Source of the DNA: Dermabacteraceae bacterium TAE3-ERU5 | Lineage (GTDB): Bacteria > Actinomycetota > Actinomycetes > Actinomycetales > Dermabacteraceae | DNA length: 64,000 nucleotides | Direction: 5' to 3' | Assembly: GCA_019218375.1 (NCBI GenBank) | Contig: JAHUUK010000008.1 | Span: 1-64,000, forward strand | Part shown: piece by piece, positions 9,275 through 17,712 of the stretch | Layout of the letters: every line of letters starts with the position of its first letter | Position numbering within the stretch: the first letter of the stretch is position 1 | Program-made: the position numbers and the translations under genes | The notes under the pieces: model-generated | Told to the model about the DNA's origin: nothing | Seen by the model: only the letters and a program-made list of their open reading frames with translations | The model's database searches: none

Positions 9275-10249
9275 GTGAATATAAATGTTATTTACGCTAT
9301 CCCGCCCACCAGTATTAAATTCACCAATTGGCACGACGGCTTTACCGAAGCCATGAAGCTAGTTTCTGAGCATCACGCGATAAAATGGGTCAACGTCCAT
9401 CCGTTAGCCGGGAAACCTAACAAAGAAGAAATTCTGAACTGCGACATCCTGCTTGTAAAGAGCGACTGGAACTGGATTCCGGATGGCGTGGTTAGAGACA
9501 TCCTGGCAGCGCTGCCAGCAGGAAGCAAAGCGCCGCTTACCGCGCTGGCAATTTCGGGTTCGAATCCTCCACCAGAGGGAGAGCTTGACCGATTTGACGT
9601 ACTCTTTTACGAAACCACCTGGTACGCACCTCAGGTGGCCGATCACCCCAATACCTTCCAGGCTTTCGGTATCGATACGGATACCATGTGCAGCACTCCC
9701 GTCTTGGAAAGAGATATCGACTATCTGATGGTGGGAAGGCCTGCGGGCTTCAAAAATGTAGACAAGCTGCTTGAGCGGAGTGGACGCCGCGTTCTAGTAG
9801 GCGAAATAGCCAACCATGATGACACAGTCGCCATGCTCAAGGCAGACGGCATCGAAGTCATCGACTTCATTCCTTACGAAGAGCTATCCGCCCTTTACAG
9901 GCGCAGCAAAACGGTATTGGTGGCCGCAGAACTACAAGGCGGCGGCGAACGCGCAGTACTTGAAGGCCGTTCGTGCGGCTGCAATGTAGAAATCGTTTCT
10001 GATAATCCGAAATTGAATTCTGTAAATGATGGCCCACTGCTTTCTCACCGCGATTATGCGCAGCAACTGCTGAAAGGGTTTGCTGCAGCACAAGAGAACC
10101 CGATGCCTAGCGCACGAAAACAGGCCGCTCTCCAGCTAGCTAAGACCCGTGAGGAAAAACGGCGCCGTAAAGCCACGGTAAAGAAAATAGCCAGGCTTCC
10201 GTACCGTGTGGCGCGCAAGCTATATCGCACTATAAAGCCGGCAAAATAG
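9275..10249 (+). CDS. Glycosyltransferase-like protein inserted between mfd and mazG
   Basis: A 324-residue protein with the layout of a GT-B glycosyltransferase: an N-terminal Rossmann-like half, and a C-terminal half with the family-4-like pattern ALYRRSKTVLVAAELQGGGE followed by AVLEGRSCGC, where nucleotide-sugar donors usually bind. The C-terminus (about 290-324) is strongly basic, rich in Arg/Lys, and may contact membrane or anionic polymer. The GTG start has an excellent ACGGAGGT upstream. The gene points against its neighbours, uses more A/T-ending codons than they do, and separates mfd from mazG, which are normally adjacent. It looks like an acquired gene. Acceptor and donor are unknown. 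Confidence 0.7.
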   Translation: MNINVIYAIPPTSIKFTNWHDGFTEAMKLVSEHHAIKWVNVHPLAGKPNKEEILNCDILLVKSDWNWIPDGVVRDILAALPAGSKAPLTALAISGSNPPPEGELDRFDVLFYETTWYAPQVADHPNTFQAFGIDTDTMCSTPVLERDIDYLMVGRPAGFKNVDKLLERSGRRVLVGEIANHDDTVAMLKADGIEVIDFIPYEELSALYRRSKTVLVAAELQGGGERAVLEGRSCGCNVEIVSDNPKLNSVNDGPLLSHRDYAQQLLKGFAAAQENPMPSARKQAALQLAKTREEKRRRKATVKKIARLPYRVARKLYRTIKPAK

Positions 10250-10254
10250 CAAAA

Positions 10255-10290
10255 AGTTGGGGCAGCCAAGAATTCTTGGCTGCCCCAACT
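10255..10290. terminator. Perfect palindromic bidirectional terminator
   Basis: A 36-base perfect palindrome (AGTTGGGGCAGCCAAGAA and its exact complement) sits between two convergent genes. Leftward it is followed by TTTTT and serves mfd; rightward it is followed by CTTT and can serve the glycosyltransferase gene. Confidence 0.85.
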
Positions 10291-10292
10291 CT

Positions 10293-13200
10293 TTAGGTGA
10301 GAGTTTCCAGCGCAGTACGGCACCATTCGAGAAGCTGCTTGTCCCGCAGCTCGCTGCCGCCGATCTTCTTGGTTACGGGCCTGGGCAAAAGCACCTGCCT
10401 GGTGGCCGGTTTCAGGATCGCGCCCGGGTAGAGGCGCTTCACCCGCATCACCACGGAATCGGACGGTTCCAGGTGCGCGAAGCGGATCATCTTCCCGACC
10501 GCCTGTACCTCGTCCACCCCGTGTTCGCGGCAATCAACCCGGAAACGCGCCACGTCCAACAGCACCTCCACAGGTTCGGGTAGCGGGCCGTAGCGATCGA
10601 TCAGCTCGGTGCGCACCTCGGCGATCTGCTCGGGCGTATCCGCCTGCGAAAGTTTGCCGTATGCCTCCAAACGCAAACGTTCCGAGGGCACGTAATCGTG
10701 CGGTAGGTGAGCATCCAGGGGCAGTTCCACCCTGACCTCACCTCGCTCCGGGGCACGCTCGCCCCGATAGTCGGCCACAGCCTCGCCCACCATGCGCACG
10801 TACAGGTCGAAGCCGACGCCCGCGATGTGTCCCGACTGCTGGCCGCCGAGCAGGTTACCCGCACCGCGAATCTCCAGGTCCTTCATGGCAACCTGCATGC
10901 CCGCCCCCAGGTCGGTGTGCGCGGCCAGGGTGCTGAGGCGTTCGTGCGCCGTTTCCGTGAGCGGCTTGGTCGGCGAATACAGGAAGTAGGCGTAGGCGCG
11001 TTCCCTGCCACGCCCGACTCGGCCACGCAGCTGGTGCAGCTGAGACAGGCCGAACCGATCCGCCCGATCCACGATGAGCGTGTTCGCGTTCGCGATGTCC
11101 AGACCGGTTTCAACGATGGTGGTGCAGACCAGAACATCGAAGCGTTTTTCCCAGAAGTCCACGATCACGCGCTCCAGCTGGTGCTCGTTCATCTGGCCGT
11201 GCGCTACCTCGATCCTGGCGTCAGGCACCAGTTCGCGCAGTTTCGCGGCCACCCGGTCGATGTCCTCGACCCGGTTATGGACGTAGAAAACCTGCCCCTC
11301 ACGCAGCAGTTCGCGGCGTATCGCCGCGCCGATCTGCTTTTCTTCCCAGGCGCCGACGTAGGTCAGCACCGGGTGGCGTTCCTCCGGCGGGGTGGCCAGG
11401 GTGGACATCTCCCTGATTCCGGTCACGGCCATTTCGAGGGTGCGCGGGATCGGCGTGGCGCTCATGGCAAGCACGTCCACGTCGGTGCGCATCGCCTTCA
11501 GCGTTTCTTTGTGTTCCACACCGAAACGCTGTTCCTCATCGATCACCACCAGGCCCAGGTTCTTGAACCTGACCTGCCCCGTAATGAGGCGATGGGTGCC
11601 GATCACCACGTCGATTTTGCCCTGCGCCAGCTCCTCGACGATTTCGGCTGACTCTTTGGGAGTCTGGAAGCGCGATAGCGCCCGCACCTTGACCGGGAAA
11701 CCGGCGTAGCGCTCCGTAAAGGTTTCCAGGTGCTGCTGCGCCAGCAGGGTGGTCGGGCAGAGAACCGCCACCTGCTTGCCGTCCTGCACCGCCTTGAAAG
11801 CGGCCCGCACCGCGATCTCGGTTTTGCCGTAGCCGACGTCGCCACAAACCAGGCGGTCCATCGGCACCGGCTTTTCCATGTCGCGCTTGACCTCGTCGAT
11901 AGTGGAAAGCTGATCCGGGGTTTCCACGTAGGCGAAGGCATCTTCCAGCTCGCGCTGCCAGGGGGTGTCGGGAGAAAAAGCGTATCCGGGAGCGGACTGG
12001 CGGGCCGAGTATAGGCGCACCAGCTCCCCCGCTATTTCCTTGACCGCACGCCGCGCCTTGGCCTTGGTTTTCGCCCAGTCGGAGCCGCCCATCTTGCTGA
12101 GGGTCGGCTCCTCCCCGCCCACGTATTTGCTGATCTGGTCAAGCTGATCGCTAGGTACGTAAAGCCTGTCCCCCGGCTGGCCGCGTTTGCTGGAGGCGTA
12201 TTCCAACACCAGATATTCGCGCATGGCGGCTTTCGCGCCGGAACCGACGCTGCGGCTGGTCATCTCCACGAATCGGCCGACACCGTGGTGATCGTGCACC
12301 ACGAAATCGCCGGGGCGCAGCTGCAGCGGGTCCACCACGGCCCGCCGCCGCGCGGGGATACGCGCGTCCTGCGCCCGGTAGGCCCCGCTCTTGCCGGTGA
12401 CGTCCTTTTCCGATACCAGCATGGTCCGGCATTTCTCTGCCAGGAAACCCGCCCCGACGGGGCCGGTCGTGACCACCACTTCGCCGCTGTCTATCCCGTG
12501 CGGGTAGTCGGCCAGGAAATCCTTGCTGAAGCGGGCGGGCAGACCCGCCGCGGCAAGTTCCTGCGCGATGTGTCTGCCGCGCCCGGCGCCGACGGTAACG
12601 ATTACGGTCCGCCAACCCTCGCTGCGCCGACGAGCGATGTCCGCCGCCGCCAGGCGCACGTCTCCTTCGTAACCGGGATGCGCCGAGATCGCGAGGCTGA
12701 GCACGTCGTTTTCTTCGTCGTCGGCCATGCCGAACGGCTGCAGGCGCAGCAGTCGCGGGGTGCGGGCCAGAATGTCAGCGCGCACGCCCTCATACTCGAG
12801 GAAGCTCGCATCGTGCACATCCAGGGGGATGTTGCCTCCCGCCGCCGCGCTGGACCAGGCGGCCCCGAGGAATTCGTCCGTGGTAGCCACCAAATCGGCG
12901 GCCCGGGCACGCACCCGCTCCGGTTCCATCACCGCGAAACGGGCACCGCGCGGCAGCACGTCGAGCAGCGATTCCATGCCGTCGACCAAGACCGGGCTGA
13001 GCGACTCCATGCCCTCCACGGCCACGCCCTGGGAGATCTTGGCCAGCATTTCCCGCGCGCCGGGCAGCTCGCTCATAAGCGCGGCTGCCCGCGCCTTTAC
13101 CTCGTCGGTCAAAAGCAGTTCGCGGCAGGGCGGGGCGTAAAGGCCGTGCGGCGCTTCCTCCAGCGAGCGCTGATCGGCGAGGGAGAAGAAACGTACCTCG

Positions 13201-13814
13201 TCTACCTCGTCCCCGAAGAATTCCAGGCGCAGCGGATGCGCTTCGATCGGCGGGAAAACGTCCAGGATGCCGCCGCGTACGGCGTATTCGCCGCGCCGCT
13301 CCACCATATCTACCCTGGTGTATGCAGCCGCCTGCAGTTGATCGACGATCGTTTCGAGCGCTATCTGCTCACCGCGCTTGGCGGTTACCGGGGTCAGCTC
13401 CCCCAGGCCCTTTACCATCGGCTGCAAAAGCGAACGCACGGGCAACACCAGCACCCGCACGGCCCCCGCCTCACGCGGATGGGCCAGCCTACGCAGGGTA
13501 GCTATGCGGCGGGCGATGGTGTCCGAACGCGGTGAAAGCCTTTCGTGCGGCAGGGTCTCCCAAGCGGGCAGTTCCGCCACGCTTTCCGGATCTAGCAGAC
13601 AGCGCAGCAGCGCCGCGGTTTCCTCCGCCGCCCTGCTGGTTGAAGTAATAACAACCAGCGGATCGCTGCCGTCGCCCCTGGTCTGGCCGGCTTCGTCGGC
13701 AAGTAGGAACGGATAGCTACCGGGGGGCGCCGTGACGCTAATCAGCGGCCCCTCCGCCTCACGCACCCTGGTAAAAGCCGGGTCAAGCTCTCCCAGCAGC
13801 GGCTTTAAGCTCAC
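10293..13814 (-). CDS. mfd: Transcription-repair coupling factor
   Basis: ATP-dependent translocase that removes RNA polymerase stalled at DNA lesions and recruits UvrA. At 1173 residues it has full length. It has a UvrB-like N-terminal region, an RNA-polymerase-interacting CarD-like domain around DFVVHDHHGVGRF, a RecG-type helicase core with Walker A CGDVGYGKTE (near residue 655) and Walker B VVIDEEQRFGV, the translocation motif region QLHQLRGRVGRG, and a C-terminal TRCF domain. Its start overlaps the pth stop as ATGA, indicating translational coupling. A perfect palindromic terminator follows its stop. Confidence 0.97.
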   Translation of the reverse strand: MSLKPLLGELDPAFTRVREAEGPLISVTAPPGSYPFLLADEAGQTRGDGSDPLVVITSTSRAAEETAALLRCLLDPESVAELPAWETLPHERLSPRSDTIARRIATLRRLAHPREAGAVRVLVLPVRSLLQPMVKGLGELTPVTAKRGEQIALETIVDQLQAAAYTRVDMVERRGEYAVRGGILDVFPPIEAHPLRLEFFGDEVDEVRFFSLADQRSLEEAPHGLYAPPCRELLLTDEVKARAAALMSELPGAREMLAKISQGVAVEGMESLSPVLVDGMESLLDVLPRGARFAVMEPERVRARAADLVATTDEFLGAAWSSAAAGGNIPLDVHDASFLEYEGVRADILARTPRLLRLQPFGMADDEENDVLSLAISAHPGYEGDVRLAAADIARRRSEGWRTVIVTVGAGRGRHIAQELAAAGLPARFSKDFLADYPHGIDSGEVVVTTGPVGAGFLAEKCRTMLVSEKDVTGKSGAYRAQDARIPARRRAVVDPLQLRPGDFVVHDHHGVGRFVEMTSRSVGSGAKAAMREYLVLEYASSKRGQPGDRLYVPSDQLDQISKYVGGEEPTLSKMGGSDWAKTKAKARRAVKEIAGELVRLYSARQSAPGYAFSPDTPWQRELEDAFAYVETPDQLSTIDEVKRDMEKPVPMDRLVCGDVGYGKTEIAVRAAFKAVQDGKQVAVLCPTTLLAQQHLETFTERYAGFPVKVRALSRFQTPKESAEIVEELAQGKIDVVIGTHRLITGQVRFKNLGLVVIDEEQRFGVEHKETLKAMRTDVDVLAMSATPIPRTLEMAVTGIREMSTLATPPEERHPVLTYVGAWEEKQIGAAIRRELLREGQVFYVHNRVEDIDRVAAKLRELVPDARIEVAHGQMNEHQLERVIVDFWEKRFDVLVCTTIVETGLDIANANTLIVDRADRFGLSQLHQLRGRVGRGRERAYAYFLYSPTKPLTETAHERLSTLAAHTDLGAGMQVAMKDLEIRGAGNLLGGQQSGHIAGVGFDLYVRMVGEAVADYRGERAPERGEVRVELPLDAHLPHDYVPSERLRLEAYGKLSQADTPEQIAEVRTELIDRYGPLPEPVEVLLDVARFRVDCREHGVDEVQAVGKMIRFAHLEPSDSVVMRVKRLYPGAILKPATRQVLLPRPVTKKIGGSELRDKQLLEWCRTALETLT

Positions 13815-14407
13815 TTGCGATCCGCCTTAGCGTGCACTTCCTGCTGCGCCTGCGTCAGGCCGTTAAGCACCAGTTTCAGGGTGGCCTGCGCAGTATCGTC
13901 GATCAGCAGCGGCAGGGTCTGCCTTTCCTCCGCGGTGAACGGGGCAAGGACGTGGTCCGACACCTCCATACGACCCGCCGGGCGGCCGACCCCAGCCCGA
14001 ACCCGCAGGTAGTCTTTCGTGCCGAGGCAGCGGCTGATGTCCTTCAGCCCGTTATGGCCGCCCTCGCCGCCACCGCGCTTCAGCCTTACGGTGTCGAAGG
14101 GGAGGTCGATATCGTCGTGCACCACCACCAGTTCATCCGCGCCGTAGAAGGCTTTTAGCTTCTGCACCGGGGTGCCGGAAACGTTCATGTAGGTGGTCGG
14201 CTTCGCGAAAACCACGCGCACGGAATCTGCCCCGTATCCGCCGAGGCGGCCCTCGATCACGTCGGCCTGCGCCTTTCCGGAAGCCTTGAAGGAAGCGCCG
14301 ATTTCCTCCGCCAGCGCATCCAGCACCATGTGGCCGATGTTGTGGCGGGTAGCCGCGTAGCGGGGGCCGGGATTACCCAGGCCGACAATCAGAATGGGGG
14401 CGGACAC
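13811..14407 (-). CDS. pth: Peptidyl-tRNA hydrolase
   Basis: Recycles peptidyl-tRNA dropped by ribosomes by cleaving the ester bond. The N-terminus carries the signature VGLGNPGPRYAATRHNIG with the catalytic His and Asn; PTTYMNVSG and VVHDDIDLPF with the conserved Asp follow. I prefer the GTG at 14407 (198 residues), which has AAAGGA 7 bases upstream, over an ATG at 14428 that lacks one. It is coupled by overlap to mfd and lies downstream of rplY, separated by an intrinsic terminator. Confidence 0.95.
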   Translation of the reverse strand: MSAPILIVGLGNPGPRYAATRHNIGHMVLDALAEEIGASFKASGKAQADVIEGRLGGYGADSVRVVFAKPTTYMNVSGTPVQKLKAFYGADELVVVHDDIDLPFDTVRLKRGGGEGGHNGLKDISRCLGTKDYLRVRAGVGRPAGRMEVSDHVLAPFTAEERQTLPLLIDDTAQATLKLVLNGLTQAQQEVHAKADRK

Positions 14408-14436
14408 GCCGGGTTCCTTTCCATGCAACTTCAGAC

Positions 14437-14482
14437 AAAAACACCGTACCGGGAGACGCGAAAAACGCGGCCCCCGGCACGG
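14437..14482 (-). terminator. Intrinsic terminator after rplY
   Basis: A 10-bp stem, CCGTACCGGG/CCCGGCACGG (one G-U type pair), with an inner CGCG stem is followed leftward by a TTTTT run. It lies between rplY and pth. Confidence 0.65.
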
Positions 14483-14509
14483 CTCAAAAAGCTTGGCTTA
14501 GCGCCAGGA

Positions 14510-15112
14510 TCACTCCTCTTCGGAGGACTCCTCGGCGGCTTCGCCCTCTGCCTCTTCGCCCTCTTCCGGCTCTTCCTCACGCGGCTCGGTGACGGAAACG
14601 ACCAGCAGCTCGGGGTCGCTTACCATCTCGGTGCCGTTCTCGAGCGGGAGATCGCCAGCCAGCAGCTGGTAGCCGATTTCCTTGCCCTCGACGTCGATCT
14701 CGATGCCCTCGGGCAGGTGGATCGCCTCAGCGGAAACGGTGACCAGCTGGGTCTCGACGACAGCAACGCCGGGGGAAACCGGCTCGCCAACGATGGTGAC
14801 GGGGATTTCGACCTCGACCTTTTCGCCGCGCTTAACGGCGATCAGGTCGATGTGTGCCAGGTTGCGCTTAAGCGGGTGGCGCTGAATGTCCTTGAGCAGG
14901 GCAACGTGCTTTTCGCCGCTGGGCAGCTCCAGCTCAACCAGAGCGTTAGCGTTACGGGCGATCAGAGCGGTCTGGTGGCCGGGCAGCACGAGGTGCAGCG
15001 GCTCCATGCCGTGACCGTAAAGAACAGCGGGGATCTTGCCCTCAACGCGCAGACGGCGCGAGGCACCCTTACCGAACTCGGTACGCTCTTCGACCTTAAG
15101 ATTTTCAGCCAT
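14510..15112 (-). CDS. rplY: 50S ribosomal protein L25, CTC form
   Basis: Binds 5S rRNA in the large subunit. The 200-residue product has the L25 domain (residues 1-about 95, with EFGKGASRRLR and IPAVLYGHG) and a C-terminal TL5/CTC domain, and ends in a very acidic Glu-rich tail as in other actinobacterial forms. The ATG at 15112 (MAENLKVEERTE) is preceded by GGAG; an upstream in-frame ATG would add an atypical 30-residue extension. The order rplY-pth-mfd is common in actinobacteria. Confidence 0.95.
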   Translation of the reverse strand: MAENLKVEERTEFGKGASRRLRVEGKIPAVLYGHGMEPLHLVLPGHQTALIARNANALVELELPSGEKHVALLKDIQRHPLKRNLAHIDLIAVKRGEKVEVEIPVTIVGEPVSPGVAVVETQLVTVSAEAIHLPEGIEIDVEGKEIGYQLLAGDLPLENGTEMVSDPELLVVSVTEPREEEPEEGEEAEGEAAEESSEEE

Positions 15113-15248
15113 TTCGGCTCCTTCCAACAACGGATGAAGGCGAGGCGGGTAGCGCACCGATAAACAAGTACCAAGTACGAACGCCGCGTCGATGACGGAC
15201 AAGGCCTAAAGCCTCTCCCTCGCCGGGGCAACCCTCTAATGATAGCGA

Positions 15249-15295
15249 GCGTGGGCCGCCCTCCGCCAGTACTTCAGGCGGCGGGTGACCCACGC
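15249..15295 (-). terminator. Long imperfect inverted repeat after gadB
   Basis: GCGTGGG...CCCACGC with inner GCCGCC/GGCGGC pairing makes a long imperfect GC stem just past the gadB stop. No T-run follows, so termination is uncertain. Confidence 0.35.
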
Positions 15296-15309
15296 GACGG
15301 AACCTAACC

Positions 15310-16710
15310 TCAGTGCGTGAAACCGCCGTGTTTCGCCACCTTAGGCATCGGTGATTCCAGGGCGTCCAGGTAGGCGACCTCCGTGCGCAGGTCGGCCAGG
15401 AACTTCTCGGCCAGGTCGCGGCTAAAACCGTTACGTACCACCACGCGCTGCACCGTCAGATCGGGAATGTTGTCGGGCATGGGATAGGCGGGCACCAGCC
15501 AGCCCTTCATGCGCAGACGCTCGGACAGGTGATGCAGGTTCCATTTATCGGTGTGTCCCGGCTTGAGGCTCCAGGCGAACACCGGAATGTCGCTGCCGTC
15601 GTTCCACAGCTCAAACTGGGGCATCTGCGCGATCTGTCCCGACAGGAAAAGCGCGACATCCTGCGACGCCTGCTGCACACGCCGGTACCCCTCGAAACCG
15701 AGGCGCAGGAACAGGTAGTACTGCAAGAGCACCTGCGAACCGGGGCGCGAGAAGTTAAGGGCGAAAGTGGGCATTTCCCCGCCCAGGTAACTGACCTTGA
15801 AGATCAGATCCTCAGGCAGCACGTCGGTATCGCGCCAAACGACCCAGCCAAGCCCCGGATAAACCAGGCCGTACTTGTGCGCCGAGGTGCTGATCGAGGC
15901 GACGCGGGCAATCTTGAAGTCCCATTCCAGATCCGGCTGAATGAAGGGCGCAATCATGCCGCCCGATGCGCCGTCTACGTGAATGGGGATATTGAGGCCG
16001 CGGCGTTCTTGGATCTCGTCGAGCACTCCGGCGATCTGCTTCACCGGCTCGTACATGCCCGTGTAGGTGACGCCCATGATGGCCACCACACCGATCGTGT
16101 TTTCGTCCACGTAGGAATCTAGATCGTGGCCATCGAGCACCTTGTGTTCGTGCGAAATCGGCACGTAACGCGGCTCAACATCGAAATAGTTGCAGAACTT
16201 CTCCCAGCACACCTGCACCGCGCTGGAGAGCACAAGGTTGGGCTTTTCCGTGCTCAGCCCCGCCGCGCGGCGGGCGTGCTGCCAGCGGCGCTTCAGCGCC
16301 AGGCCGCCCAGCATGCAAGCCTCGGAGGACCCGATGGTGGAACACCCGATGGCCCGCTCCGGGTCGGGGGCATGCCAGAGGTCGGCCAGAATACGCCAGC
16401 AACGCTCCTCCACGGCAGCAGTCTGCGGGTATTCGTCCTTGTCGATCATGTTCTTATCCGCAGCCTCGACATACAGCTTGCGGGCTTCGTCATCCATCCA
16501 GGTACTGACGAAAGTAGCCAGGTTCAGGCGGGCGTTGCCATCCAGCATCGCCTCGTCATGCACCACCTGGTAGGCGGTCTCGGGCAGGCTTTCCCCGGCG
16601 GGAAGAGAGAAACGAGGTAGTTCCCCCGCTTCCTCCGGCCGGGCAAACAGGGGGTTGATAGAAAGGCTATCGCTCATTTCTTTCTCGCTACGCGCGGGGA
16701 AAGCCGCCAT
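15310..16710 (-). CDS. gadB: Glutamate decarboxylase
   Basis: PLP enzyme turning glutamate into GABA and CO2 while consuming a cytoplasmic proton, a typical acid-resistance activity. At 466 residues it matches bacterial GadA/B. It has HVDGASGG with the PLP-contacting Asp246, the PLP lysine in STSAHKYG (Lys279), and a C-terminus ending HGGFTH that recalls the E. coli tail whose His closes the active site at neutral pH. AAGGAG precedes the first ATG. The start is 18 bases after the prs stop on the same strand, so it may be read from the glmU-prs transcript. No glutamate/GABA antiporter (gadC) is in the window. Confidence 0.95.
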   Translation of the reverse strand: MAAFPARSEKEMSDSLSINPLFARPEEAGELPRFSLPAGESLPETAYQVVHDEAMLDGNARLNLATFVSTWMDDEARKLYVEAADKNMIDKDEYPQTAAVEERCWRILADLWHAPDPERAIGCSTIGSSEACMLGGLALKRRWQHARRAAGLSTEKPNLVLSSAVQVCWEKFCNYFDVEPRYVPISHEHKVLDGHDLDSYVDENTIGVVAIMGVTYTGMYEPVKQIAGVLDEIQERRGLNIPIHVDGASGGMIAPFIQPDLEWDFKIARVASISTSAHKYGLVYPGLGWVVWRDTDVLPEDLIFKVSYLGGEMPTFALNFSRPGSQVLLQYYLFLRLGFEGYRRVQQASQDVALFLSGQIAQMPQFELWNDGSDIPVFAWSLKPGHTDKWNLHHLSERLRMKGWLVPAYPMPDNIPDLTVQRVVVRNGFSRDLAEKFLADLRTEVAYLDALESPMPKVAKHGGFTH

Positions 16711-16728
16711 TTAAGACTCCTTATATGT

Positions 16729-17709
16729 CTACACTTCACCTTCGAAGAGGCTGGTCACGCTACCGTCATCGAACACTGCGCGGATAGCCCGCGCAATGAG
16801 CGGCGCGATAGAGATCTGCGTCAGTTTATCGAACTGCTTCTCCGGCGGAATAGGCAGCGTGTTGGTGCAAATAACCTCAGAGATCGGGGCCTGCACCAGA
16901 CGGGAAACCGCCGGGCCGGACAGGATCGGATGGGTGGTGGCCACGACCACGTCGGTCGCGCCCTGTTCCATTAGCGCCTCCGCCGCCTGGCAAATGGTGC
17001 CGGCGGTGTCGATCATGTCGTCCACCAGGATGCAGCGCTTACCGCTTACATCGCCGATAACGCGCTTGGCCACGGTCGAGTTCGGGCGGGTCGTATCGCG
17101 CGACTTGTGCACGAACGCCAGGCCAACGCCACCGAGGCGCTTGGCCCACAGCTCCGCAACGCGGATACGGCCCGCGTCCGGGGACACCACCACGATGTCG
17201 TCCTTGCCGTACTTACGCTCCACGTATTCGGCCAGCACGGGCAGCGCCATCAGGTGATCCACCGGACGGTCGAAGTAGCCCTGCACCTGCGGTGCGTGCA
17301 GATCCACGCTCATCACGCGATCCGCGCCTGCGGTCTGGAAGAGGTCTGCTACCAGGCGGGCCGAGATCGGTTCGCGACCGCGGTGCTTCTTGTCCTGGCG
17401 GGCGTAGGGGAAGCAGGGGGCGATGGCGGTGATCCGCTTGGCCGACGCGCGCTTGAGCGCGTCGATCATGATCAGGTTCTCCATCAGCCAGTTATTGAGG
17501 GGGGCAGGGTGAGACTGCAGCACGAAAGCGTCGGTACCGCGCACGGATTCCCCGTAACGCACGTAGATCTCTCCGTTGGCGAAGTCCCACGCATCAACCG
17601 GCAGTACTTCCACCCCCAGCTCTTCGGCTACTTCCTGGGCCAGCACCGGATGCGCTCGTCCCGATACGAGAACCAGGCGCTTTTCGCCGGTTGCGCTAAT
17701 ACCTGTCAT
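16729..17709 (-). CDS. prs: Ribose-phosphate pyrophosphokinase
   Basis: Makes PRPP from ribose-5-phosphate and ATP for nucleotide, His and Trp synthesis. The 326-residue product has the catalytic flexible-loop region YARQDKKHRGREPISA, the signature SVDLHAPQVQGYF, and the PRPP-binding loop CILVDDMIDTAGT. The start is 3 bases from the glmU stop, giving the glmU-prs operon common in Gram-positive bacteria. Confidence 0.97.
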   Translation of the reverse strand: MTGISATGEKRLVLVSGRAHPVLAQEVAEELGVEVLPVDAWDFANGEIYVRYGESVRGTDAFVLQSHPAPLNNWLMENLIMIDALKRASAKRITAIAPCFPYARQDKKHRGREPISARLVADLFQTAGADRVMSVDLHAPQVQGYFDRPVDHLMALPVLAEYVERKYGKDDIVVVSPDAGRIRVAELWAKRLGGVGLAFVHKSRDTTRPNSTVAKRVIGDVSGKRCILVDDMIDTAGTICQAAEALMEQGATDVVVATTHPILSGPAVSRLVQAPISEVICTNTLPIPPEKQFDKLTQISIAPLIARAIRAVFDDGSVTSLFEGEV

Positions 17710-17712
17710 GAC

